Source of the DNA: Rheinheimera sp. MM224
GTDB taxonomy: Bacteria; Pseudomonadota; Gammaproteobacteria; Enterobacterales; Alteromonadaceae
Direction of reading: 5' to 3'
Assembly (NCBI RefSeq): GCF_947090785.1
Contig: NZ_OX352320.1
Span: 3,461,001-3,525,000, forward strand
DNA length: 64,000 nt
Made by a program: the position numbers and the translations under genes. Positions 50,834-58,751 of this stretch are shown here, in pieces. The number at the start of each line of letters is the position of its first letter. Positions within the stretch are counted from its first letter, which is position 1. The notes below the pieces were generated by a model. That model did no database searches, was not told the origin of the DNA, and saw only the letters and a list, made by a program, of their open reading frames with translations.

Positions 50834-53238
50834 TAGTTGTCTACCTCGCGCCATGACACCCGGCCACGTCTGATTTGGGTGTTTACGTCTAAATTCACCA
50901 CATTGGTGTCGGCTAAACCCACCGCCATTTTGTCTTCAAAAAACAGCGGTTCAGTGGGCATACTGTCAAAACGTACGCCGGATAATTCCACCACCTCATC
51001 GCCTTCGTTCACGCCATCGTCCTGATTAAAATCTTCGTCGCCTGAAATATCAAAGAAATGGTATTTCAAGCGGCCGCCGTGAAAAGGGTCTATTGCCATC
51101 ACGTAGCCATCCCCTTCCGGATTACACACATTACTGTCGGGAATAATACTGTTGACCACTAAGGTCGTGCCGACCAAACGGGGCGAAGACACTATGCGCT
51201 CGCGCTCATCGGGTAAGTCGATAAACCAGCCTTTAAAACCCGCCATGTCGTTGGCTGCAGAAGAAGATACAGTACGCCCTTCGGTGCCATTGCTGTGGCT
51301 GACATTGGTTAAAATGCGCTCTTTAAGCAAAGTGCGGCCAGATAAAGCCGTGCCATCCATAATGCCGTACCAGCTTTGTTCGTCGTCCAGTTGAGGATCC
51401 GGGGTTTCCAGATAACGGCCTGTGCCAAAAAACACCCACAGCTTGCCGGTTTTAGGTTCAGAGCCAAGCGCTATGCCACCTGTGATGGATTGTGGATCTC
51501 CGGCTGCATTTTCAGCCTGATACAGAGGGCCGCCGCCATAAGCTACAGCCCAATTGCTGGGGTTATTGGACGATAAATCAAACTTCCAGACATTACCCTG
51601 TAAATCTCCGGCAAAAATCCAGTCGGTATTGCCGTTTTTGCTGTAATCCCAGCCTTCAATCTGCCCCAGACCATTATCGCCAGAACCGCTAGCGATCTCT
51701 AAATCATCCCCGCTGACCATAGATTCGCCGGTTTCAATATCCAGCACTAACAAACCCGGCCGGCCCGTGCTGTTATTGTAACCATACCCAATCACCACCC
51801 CCCATTTACCGTTATTTAAACGGGTGATAATAGGTTTGGTTGTGGTGATCCCTAACTGCGGATAACTTTTATCCCACAATAAACTGGCCTCGCTGATTTG
51901 AGCCGGGTTGGTAATATCCAGAGCAAAGATACTGTTTCCTCCGCGCCCAGTGCTGCCCACTAATACTGTGCGCCAACTGCCGTCAAAATACACATCGGCC
52001 GACACCGCTGTGCCATCCACAAAATAGTCTTTTTGAATCACACCACTGACATTGGGTTCACTTAAAGCTTTCAGGTTTGTCGCGGCGGTCAGCATTTGGC
52101 GTGGTACATAAGCAAAAGCCTCAGCTCCGGTCGTCGCATTAAACGCATGCAGCATACCGTCATTGGCGCCGACATAAATCAATGGCTGACGGGCTCTGTA
52201 AGCGGCCACATGAGCCTTGTAACTGCTGGCTTCAGGCCAGTTGTACGAGTGGTAATTAAAATTAACAGGAGCGCCAACATAGACTGGCGAAGAGTTGGCT
52301 ATATCACCTAAAGCTGTGGATCTATTGCGATAGCTGCCGCCATTTTGTTGCTCCAGTGCCGGATTGCCTCGCAGATAATCCACCACATTACTGCTGCCCA
52401 AAGCAGCCTGCTGGCTCCCGACGCCACTGGTTAAATTCGCCCAGATAAATACGTCCGCAGAGGTTTCGGTTTTACCAAAATAAATCACTCTGTCGTCCCA
52501 GTCCGGCATTTCTTCAGCCGCACTCCAGACATAACTGGTGGTGTCTTCAATGTTGTAATTCACCAAATCACCACTCCAGTCACCGCTGTTAAAACGGCCC
52601 TGATACACGCTTTGCTCAGCCTGTAATGAAGTGGTGGTGCCGGCTAAATTTGAACCAGAAGCAACGCGGGCAATAATAGCGGATAAGGTATTGGATAAGC
52701 CTGTGGCAAAAGTATCAGGGTCAGCGGCACTAAAAAAGCCGCCTCTGCTGTTCACCGCCGCATGCAATAAATCATCAATTTTTGCCGGTTGTGTTGCCAG
52801 AGGATCAGGCCAGGAAATAGCACTGCTTGCGCCTATGGCGTTAAAAGCTGTCGCTGAACTTATGGTGCCTTCCACGCCAAGCCCAACACCAAAAGTCACC
52901 ATATGTTGCCAAAATGCAGGGTTAATCGGGCTGGTCGGCACTAAGTTATCCAGATCGGTGCGTAAATCGCGCTTCCAGTAGTACATAGCCACATCGGCCA
53001 GTGTATTGCTGCGACCGTCAGAAAAAGGCCCGGTTGCTGCGTACACATAAGAGATTCCACCGGGCTTAGGAATGGTTTGGTTGTTGGTGGTACTGCCATC
53101 GTTATTCGAGCGTGCAGCCGCTGTTTGGGCCTGCGAAGCGCTGTCCTCACTCCAATAGCCGTCTGTCATCAGTATGCTGTAACTTTGACGACACATAATA
53201 TGCTGGGTGTCATCGTCTGTACCTGGGGTCCCCCCCAA
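50833..53238 (-). CDS. pilY1: PilY1, C-terminal part (frame-shifted)
   Basis: C-terminal 800 residues of PilY1 in the -1 frame relative to the N-terminal fragment. It continues the vWA domain (SYSILMTDGYWSEDSA), then carries the conserved beta-propeller (QPLIYVGANDGMLHAFNATTGAEAFAYVPRQML in pieces, GKWGVVIGYGYNN, GNVWKFDLSSN) and an acidic calcium-site-like segment (DISGDEDFNQDDGVNEGDE). Joined at 53230-53236 the two frames give 1151 residues, the normal PilY1 size. The frame shows no other damage. The TTG at its nominal start is not a convincing initiation site. Confidence 0.88.
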   Translation of the reverse strand: MGGTPGTDDDTQHIMCRQSYSILMTDGYWSEDSASQAQTAAARSNNDGSTTNNQTIPKPGGISYVYAATGPFSDGRSNTLADVAMYYWKRDLRTDLDNLVPTSPINPAFWQHMVTFGVGLGVEGTISSATAFNAIGASSAISWPDPLATQPAKIDDLLHAAVNSRGGFFSAADPDTFATGLSNTLSAIIARVASGSNLAGTTTSLQAEQSVYQGRFNSGDWSGDLVNYNIEDTTSYVWSAAEEMPDWDDRVIYFGKTETSADVFIWANLTSGVGSQQAALGSSNVVDYLRGNPALEQQNGGSYRNRSTALGDIANSSPVYVGAPVNFNYHSYNWPEASSYKAHVAAYRARQPLIYVGANDGMLHAFNATTGAEAFAYVPRQMLTAATNLKALSEPNVSGVIQKDYFVDGTAVSADVYFDGSWRTVLVGSTGRGGNSIFALDITNPAQISEASLLWDKSYPQLGITTTKPIITRLNNGKWGVVIGYGYNNSTGRPGLLVLDIETGESMVSGDDLEIASGSGDNGLGQIEGWDYSKNGNTDWIFAGDLQGNVWKFDLSSNNPSNWAVAYGGGPLYQAENAAGDPQSITGGIALGSEPKTGKLWVFFGTGRYLETPDPQLDDEQSWYGIMDGTALSGRTLLKERILTNVSHSNGTEGRTVSSSAANDMAGFKGWFIDLPDERERIVSSPRLVGTTLVVNSIIPDSNVCNPEGDGYVMAIDPFHGGRLKYHFFDISGDEDFNQDDGVNEGDEVVELSGVRFDSMPTEPLFFEDKMAVGLADTNVVNLDVNTQIRRGRVSWREVDN

Positions 53239-54287
53239 GGCCCTTTGTTGTCAGTTCTGGAGTAATACAGTCCTGCATCATTGAGCGCCTTACGCAAAGG
53301 CGTGCCGTTGTAGGCATATACCCGCTCGTACAGCTGATCGTAAAAACTTTGTTTGTCACCACCGGTAAAAGGCCGCACCCCGTTGATCACAGTACTGACA
53401 GCTGCACCATCGACAGTACTGCTGCCTTTGTTTATCGCGCCAAAACCAACCCGTAAAGCTTCAGTTTGGGTAGAAAAAGCCCGGCCTATACCGGCCTGCG
53501 AAGCCAACAAACGGGAGCGGTAATACGTATACCAATTGGCAAAATTCTGCATTTCCTGCACATAACTGCAGGTTCCTGCAGTACAGTCGGTGCGATTGTC
53601 ACGTCCTTCGCCGCTATAACTTAAAGTCGCTGCGTTAATTTCTATACGCTGGTAATTGGTGTAGGTAAATAAACTGCCGCCTGTATGGTTGTAATACACA
53701 GCGGGATAAAAAGTACGGCTAGCCGTCACATTCTGGCAGCTGCTTTTAGCTGTGGCGGTAATAGTGCAATACCGCCATCCTGCACTGGAAGTTTCATTCA
53801 CCGTCAGGTTGCGACTGCCTTTGAAGGTTCGAAACGGATGGTGATAAGCAGCTGCCGGATTAGAGTTTGGATAGGAAGTTCCGTCTGCTTTGATCCAGGG
53901 TTTATAGGTAATAGACGGATTATAGTAGGACTTGTTCAGTGCATAAGAGCGCAGCGCTCTGGCAAATAAAGCTTCGTTGTTATTGGCTGCGTTGAGGTTA
54001 GTTGCGTTACTTTCATCCCGAAATGACACCACCTGATGAGTTGCATCCGAATCACCATAAAGCCCTGTGACTCTGGGATACACATAATGCGGATCATCCG
54101 CATACAAATCAGGTGTAATTTCCCAGTGCATAGAACCCGAATCATCAATCATAAACATGATATTGGGTTCTACCGAGCTGCCGGTTTGCAAGGGTGGCGA
54201 AGTTAAATCCAAGGCTGCAAAACTACAGGAGCTGGTGAGCATCAGGCTGACCAGCATAATTTTTGTGCAGGATGTTTGTATTTTCAT
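53169..54287 (-). CDS. pilY1: PilY1, N-terminal part (frame-shifted)
   Basis: Signal peptide ending TSSCSFA, then the start of a von Willebrand A domain with MIDAS motif DDSGSM at residues 48-53. PilY1 acts at the tip of type IV pili and in pilus extension and adhesion. The natural frame ends with 22 foreign residues after the G-run and a stop at 53169, because KGPWGG should continue TPGTDDDT in the other frame. Without frameshifting only a truncated 372-residue protein lacking the propeller would be made. Confidence 0.88.
   Translation of the reverse strand: MKIQTSCTKIMLVSLMLTSSCSFAALDLTSPPLQTGSSVEPNIMFMIDDSGSMHWEITPDLYADDPHYVYPRVTGLYGDSDATHQVVSFRDESNATNLNAANNNEALFARALRSYALNKSYYNPSITYKPWIKADGTSYPNSNPAAAYHHPFRTFKGSRNLTVNETSSAGWRYCTITATAKSSCQNVTASRTFYPAVYYNHTGGSLFTYTNYQRIEINAATLSYSGEGRDNRTDCTAGTCSYVQEMQNFANWYTYYRSRLLASQAGIGRAFSTQTEALRVGFGAINKGSSTVDGAAVSTVINGVRPFTGGDKQSFYDQLYERVYAYNGTPLRKALNDAGLYYSRTDNKGPWGGPQVQTMTPSILCVVKVTAY
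53230..53236 (-). other. pilY1: run of seven G at the pilY1 frame break
   Basis: On the coding strand the sequence reads CCTTGGGGGGGACC. Reading CCT TGG GGG GGA leads to the early stop. A -1 slip on G-GGG-GGA, or one extra G in the template, restores the PilY1 frame exactly. It is thus a candidate slippery site, slipped-strand mutation site or sequencing artefact. Confidence 0.75.
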
Positions 54288-54305
54288 TACATCAGCCTTT
54301 GCAGT

Positions 54306-54830
54306 TTAGCGTCTGAACAAACTTTGCAGCATGACAGCAGCTCTGCCGTTGTCCGACACTGTGCGTGCCGTAATACGGAAAGTAGGTGATAAACACCCTA
54401 CTGAAATTTTATCTTTACTGGCGACATCAGCACATTCAGGCGGATAGGGCCAGTCGCCCATGTATTCAATCAGGTACTGCGCACCGGTTTCGTTGTTGTC
54501 GTTCAGTGTCGTAGCAGACAACCAGAGTAAACCATTGTCATTCCAACGGTCGTCAGCACCAGCGACAGGCAAATCATAGACACCTGCGCCATCAATCAAA
54601 GCTACAGGGTCATTGACGTTTAGCATCACCTCAGCTTCCAGCAAAGCAGCTTCAACCTGCTGATAAGACACTTGTCTGTCGTACAAATTGGCACTCATAC
54701 GTTCCTGTAATAAGCTTGACTGCATACTGCTGACAGCCACCAGCGTAATGGCCAATAACAACAATAAACTGATCACCAGCGCTATACCTTGCTGTTGTGC
54801 GGGATAAGAGAACCGGGCTGTAGTTTTCAT
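54306..54830 (-). CDS. pilX: type IV pilus assembly protein PilX
   Basis: 174-residue minor pilin with a PilX-type start QQGIALVISLLLLLAITLVAVSSMQSSLLQERM (no Glu at +5) and the C-terminal GCLSPTFRITARTVSDNGRAAVMLQSLF typical of the family. Separated from pilW by two bases. With PilV, PilW and PilY1 it forms the priming complex of type IV pili. Confidence 0.88.
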   Translation of the reverse strand: MKTTARFSYPAQQQGIALVISLLLLLAITLVAVSSMQSSLLQERMSANLYDRQVSYQQVEAALLEAEVMLNVNDPVALIDGAGVYDLPVAGADDRWNDNGLLWLSATTLNDNNETGAQYLIEYMGDWPYPPECADVASKDKISVGCLSPTFRITARTVSDNGRAAVMLQSLFRR

Positions 54831-54832
54831 AG

Positions 54833-55765
54833 CTAAATCCTGTTCCTGATGCTGATCTGGTAGTTCATCCGGCTCATTTGTTCAGGTAACTGCAGATCCG
54901 AAGATCCGGTAGCAATAAACTGCAGCGAAATACGCACTGAAATAATATCCATCCAGTCCACCACCAGATCAGCATCACGCCAGCTTCTGCTGCGCTCATC
55001 CATAAATTCCAGCTGTAAATCGCTGACGCCATAAAGAATTTCTTCAGCAGCGCTGTTATTTCTGACCCGAAACAAAGATGTACTTTGCTTATCGCTACTG
55101 GCAGCTATATACCAGCTGACTGAATCAAAATTCATCAGCATCGCATTGACCGCATACTGTTTTACAGTGCCGCTGGCACCATCACACAACAATGGAAAGC
55201 CCATGCCTGAGGTGCAATTGCTGGCACTAACTTCGTGGAACACGCTGGTCAAATCTGTACTGCTTGCACTGAAAATGCTGCTTAATGCTTCGTCACAGAG
55301 GATCAACAAGTCGCCGCTTTGAATTTGATGTTCAGAGCTCAGAACCAACTGACTCAAAGCGGCATCATGCGATTCGACACTGTAGCTGCGACCAGAGCCA
55401 AACATCAGCCGGATAGCGTCTGTATCGGCCAGCGGATTGACTCCGTTGATAGCAGGAGCAGGTTGCTCAAAACCTTCAATACCGCCATTCCAGATAGCCC
55501 AGGCAGAACCCGCTACATTGGCCGCATTGAGCACATTGACGACCCGGGAAGAATTGCCACAGCCAATATAACCGGAGCGCCGGATGTCATTCGCCATTAG
55601 CTCAAAGGTGGTGCGGCTTGAATTTTGCAACTCGCCAAGCACAGCATTCAGTTCGGCCGTTTTACTATTGGATAAGTAGACACCTATCACTGCACCCGTC
55701 AGTAACAAGCCCAACACCATGGCGATCATCAGTTCGGATAAGGTAAAACCCCGTTGCTGCTTCAT
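54833..55765 (-). CDS. pilW: type IV pilus minor pilin PilW
   Basis: 310 residues; prepilin site QRG-FTLSELMIAMVLGLLLTGAVIGVYL. The conserved PilW block LMANDIRRSGYIGCGN follows the helix. Its ATG overlaps the pilV stop by four bases. Confidence 0.88.
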   Translation of the reverse strand: MKQQRGFTLSELMIAMVLGLLLTGAVIGVYLSNSKTAELNAVLGELQNSSRTTFELMANDIRRSGYIGCGNSSRVVNVLNAANVAGSAWAIWNGGIEGFEQPAPAINGVNPLADTDAIRLMFGSGRSYSVESHDAALSQLVLSSEHQIQSGDLLILCDEALSSIFSASSTDLTSVFHEVSASNCTSGMGFPLLCDGASGTVKQYAVNAMLMNFDSVSWYIAASSDKQSTSLFRVRNNSAAEEILYGVSDLQLEFMDERSRSWRDADLVVDWMDIISVRISLQFIATGSSDLQLPEQMSRMNYQISIRNRI

Positions 55766-56184
55766 GGCCGCACCTGAATGGCAAAATTGGTGGCCCCTGT
55801 AACCTTCTCATCTTGCCAGCTGATGCTGATGGTATAAACACCAGCCCCTGCATCCCATGCAACTTCAGGGCAGGCTGTTGTGCCTGTTGCGGTTTGCAAC
55901 TGCAGTGCCCATTCGGCCAGCAATTCGGATTCGCAATCTCCGGCGTAAGAGCCAGAACGCGCCACGTCAGGGTTTGATCGCATGATTTCAGTTAAAGTGC
56001 CAGCCAGAATCAAAGCTGTAGTGCGTTCCTGCGCACTTTGGCTATAGCGCACTGAACTGCTTTGCAAAGCGGCTATCCCCAATAAACCTATGCCCAGCAC
56101 CAGCACTGAGATCAGAATTTCTATCAATGCAATGCCTTGTTGGCTGTAGCTCTGAGGATAGCTTTGGTTGCAATGGCTAGGCAT
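55762..56184 (-). CDS. pilV: type IV pilus minor pilin PilV
   Basis: 140-residue pseudopilin with QQG-IALIEILISVLVLGIGLLGIAALQ, the signature GxGLLGIAALQ of PilV. The ATG at 56184 has GGAG upstream. Overlaps pilW by four bases. Confidence 0.88.
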   Translation of the reverse strand: MPSHCNQSYPQSYSQQGIALIEILISVLVLGIGLLGIAALQSSSVRYSQSAQERTTALILAGTLTEIMRSNPDVARSGSYAGDCESELLAEWALQLQTATGTTACPEVAWDAGAGVYTISISWQDEKVTGATNFAIQVRP

Positions 56185-56196
56185 CAATGCTCCTTA

Positions 56197-56724
56197 TCAA
56201 CTGCCGCACTGGGACAGCTGAATACTGCTGCGCCCACCGGATAAGAAAGTCAGGGTTCTGCCATTGTCGGCAAATTCAGCGCCATCGGCACACAACTCAA
56301 AAGCTGAATTCAACGGCTGGTTGTTTTGACTTCGGATTAAACCCTGCCCACTAAAACGCAGCTCAGTAAAAGCAGCGCTGATGATCAGCCTGCCGTCAAA
56401 ACGCCCAGCCCGGATCACAGTAGCCGGAGAGGCTGTGTCGATCAGCACCCAGCCGTCCCAGGCACCAGAGGCAGCAGAACAGTCATCCAACTCTGCATTG
56501 GCTTTACATAAACGTATGGTTTGATTTTGTTTGATCGCTTCAGAGCGAGCCAGCTGGATCACGGTGAGCAGTTCATTGGCCTGACCCGACAAGCGGTTTC
56601 GGGCCAATAAATCAGTAAACGAAGGCACAGCGACAGCCACAAGTACTAACAGCACCAGAATGGAGATCATCAGTTCTATCAGGGTAAAAGCTTTTTGCCG
56701 CTGCAACAAAGGACGGTCATCCAT
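56197..56724 (-). CDS. fimT: FimT/FimU-type pseudopilin
   Basis: First gene of the minor-pilin operon, 175 residues from ATG 56724. Prepilin site QKA-FTLIELMISILVLLVLVAVAVPSF, followed by NRLSGQANELLTVIQLARSEAIKQNQTI, the GspH/FimT signature. It lies just downstream of ispH, as in Pseudomonas where minor pilins also follow ispH. An in-frame GTG at 56748 is an alternative start. Confidence 0.85.
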   Translation of the reverse strand: MDDRPLLQRQKAFTLIELMISILVLLVLVAVAVPSFTDLLARNRLSGQANELLTVIQLARSEAIKQNQTIRLCKANAELDDCSAASGAWDGWVLIDTASPATVIRAGRFDGRLIISAAFTELRFSGQGLIRSQNNQPLNSAFELCADGAEFADNGRTLTFLSGGRSSIQLSQCGS

Positions 56725-56815
56725 TTGTTTACTACTCCCATAGGCCACCTGCTGATATGGACCAAGGGTTTAAGCATAGCAAAAGATCTGAAGGACGCTA
56801 GGAAGGCAATACCAT

Positions 56816-56849
56816 AGCTATCCCCAAAGCCTGAACTTTAGGGATAGCT
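56816..56849 (-). terminator. strong hairpin between ispH and fimT
   Basis: AGCTATCCC and GGGATAGCT are perfect complements; inside, AAAG and CTTT extend the stem after one mismatch, leaving loop CCTGAA. It lies 35 bases past the ispH stop. There is no T run, so it may be a rho-assisted end, a processing site or an attenuator for the pilin operon. Confidence 0.5.
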
Positions 56850-56884
56850 GGTTAACAAGAGGAAAAGTATTTGAAAACAGACGA

Positions 56885-57814
56885 TTAGCGAAGCTCTGCT
56901 GGCACCGCAAAAATAACGTTTTCTTCACGGCCAGGGTGCTCAATCACTTGTTTGCCACCCCATTCAGTCAAACGCTGTACAACCTGCTGCACCAGCACTT
57001 CAGGTGCTGAAGCCCCTGCAGTGACACCGACAGATTTGACGTCTTTTAACCACTCCTGCTGGATATCAGCCGCGGTATCTATCAGGTAAGAGCGACAGCC
57101 CATCTTTTCGGCGAGTTCTCGTAATCGATTCGAGTTACTGCTGTTTTTAGCGCCCACCACCAGCAACAATTCTGATTTGGCAGAAAGTTCACGCACCGCA
57201 TCCTGACGGTTTTGTGTGGCATAACAAATGTCGTCTTTACGTGGCCCTTCGATATCAGGGAAACGTTTGCGCAGCGCATCAATCACATCAGCGGTATCAT
57301 CCACAGATAAGGTCGTCTGGCTGCTGAAACACAATACTGCCGGGTTTTTCACCTGCAGCTTTTCAACATCATCCACCGACTCGACCAGGTAAATACCACC
57401 TTCAGCGTTGTCGTATTGGCCCATAGTGCCTTCCACCTCAGGATGTCCGGCATGGCCAATCAGGATACATTCAATACCTTTACGACTGGCACGGGTGACT
57501 TCCATATGCACTTTGGTCACCAGCGGACAAGTGGCATCAAACACCTTCAAACCACGTTGTTTCGCATTTTCACGTACGGCCTGTGACACACCATGGGCAC
57601 TGAAAATGACGATAGCATCGTCCGGCACTTCGTCCAGCTCGTCGACAAAGACTGCACCGGCGCGACGTAAGCCATCAACCACAAATTTGTTATGCACCAC
57701 TTCATGGCGCACATAAATAGGCGGTTCGTAAATTTCCAGCGCACGGGACACTATGCTGATAGCACGATCGACACCGGCACAAAAACCACGTGGATTGGCG
57801 AGTAAGATATCCAT
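56885..57814 (-). CDS. ispH: 4-hydroxy-3-methylbut-2-enyl diphosphate reductase
   Basis: Last enzyme of the MEP isoprenoid pathway, carrying an iron-sulfur cluster. The three ligands are Cys12 ([11 protein letters not shown]), the Cys in [11 protein letters not shown] and the Cys in [10 protein letters not shown]; the catalytic Glu lies in the [10 protein letters not shown] block. 309 residues. Two bases follow the fkpB stop before its ATG, so it ends the ileS-lspA-fkpB-ispH operon. Confidence 0.95.
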   Translation of the reverse strand: MDILLANPRGFCAGVDRAISIVSRALEIYEPPIYVRHEVVHNKFVVDGLRRAGAVFVDELDEVPDDAIVIFSAHGVSQAVRENAKQRGLKVFDATCPLVTKVHMEVTRASRKGIECILIGHAGHPEVEGTMGQYDNAEGGIYLVESVDDVEKLQVKNPAVLCFSSQTTLSVDDTADVIDALRKRFPDIEGPRKDDICYATQNRQDAVRELSAKSELLLVVGAKNSSNSNRLRELAEKMGCRSYLIDTAADIQQEWLKDVKSVGVTAGASAPEVLVQQVVQRLTEWGGKQVIEHPGREENVIFAVPAELR

Positions 57815-57816
57815 AA

Positions 57817-58248
57817 TTAATTGATAACCTGTACGATTTCAACATTAAAGGTCAGAGTCTGACCTGCCAGTGGATGGTTAAAATCTACTGTAACAGACTC
57901 CCCCACCACTTCACGAATAAGACCCGGCAATTCAGAACCGTCTGGCATAGCAAAACCTACGATCATGCCGACTTTTGCCGGCGCGTCACTCGAGAACTTA
58001 CTGCGGTCGACATAATAAATATTGTCGGGATTAGGCATACCGTAAGCATCTTCAGGCGCCAGGGTAAAAGTACGTTTATCGCCAGCCGCCATGCCACCTA
58101 ACTGAGCTTCAAAAGCGGGCGACAAGCTGCCATCACCCATTTGCAGTTTGGCCGGTTTGTTGTGCACACGGGTGCTTTCGGCGGCGCTGCCATCGGATAA
58201 CTTAATATCAAAGTGAAATATCACAGTACTGCCTGGACCTATGATCAC
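57817..58248 (-). CDS. fkpB: FKBP-type peptidyl-prolyl isomerase
   Basis: 143-residue SlpA/FkpB-type cis-trans prolyl isomerase with an inserted flap domain. Blocks include [51 protein letters not shown] and [19 protein letters not shown]. The GTG start overlaps the lspA stop (GTGA). Cytoplasmic. Confidence 0.93.
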   Translation of the reverse strand: MIIGPGSTVIFHFDIKLSDGSAAESTRVHNKPAKLQMGDGSLSPAFEAQLGGMAAGDKRTFTLAPEDAYGMPNPDNIYYVDRSKFSSDAPAKVGMIVGFAMPDGSELPGLIREVVGESVTVDFNHPLAGQTLTFNVEIVQVIN

Positions 58249-58751
58249 TGCTTGTCTCCTGAAGTCGCTTTCTGGGTTTCGCTACTGAAGCTATCCCAGA
58301 TTAATAAAACAGCGCCAATGCTAATGGCACAATCGGCGATATTAAAAATAGGGTAATGCCAGCTCTGATAAAACACATGCAGAAAATCAACCACATAGCC
58401 ATACAGGCTGCGGTCGATTAAATTACCAATAGCACCGCTGATAATCAGGCTCAAAGCTAAAGACAATTTCAGCTGGGTTTTCGCTAAACGGCTTAACCAT
58501 ATGGCTAATACGATACTGACCACCACAGCGATCAGGGTGAAAAACCAACGTTGCCAGCCACCTGCATCACCTAAAAATGAAAAAGCAGCGCCATAGTTGC
58601 GGGCGTAAGTGAAATTAAAAACCGGCAACAAAGACACAGATTCGCCTAAGCTGAAGTTCTGAATGACCCAGACTTTACTCAATTGGTCAGCGACCAGCAC
58701 CAATAGCACCAGCCACCACCAGCGCCAGCCGGTTTCTTTAAATATATGCAT
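58245..58751 (-). CDS. lspA: lipoprotein signal peptidase
   Basis: Inner-membrane aspartic protease that cleaves prolipoproteins, required for the several lipoproteins in this window. Four hydrophobic segments; the catalytic Asp residues are in GNLIDRSLYGYVVDF and FNIADCAISIG. 168 residues. TGATG overlap with ileS. Confidence 0.95.
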   Translation of the reverse strand: MHIFKETGWRWWWLVLLVLVADQLSKVWVIQNFSLGESVSLLPVFNFTYARNYGAAFSFLGDAGGWQRWFFTLIAVVVSIVLAIWLSRLAKTQLKLSLALSLIISGAIGNLIDRSLYGYVVDFLHVFYQSWHYPIFNIADCAISIGAVLLIWDSFSSETQKATSGDKQ

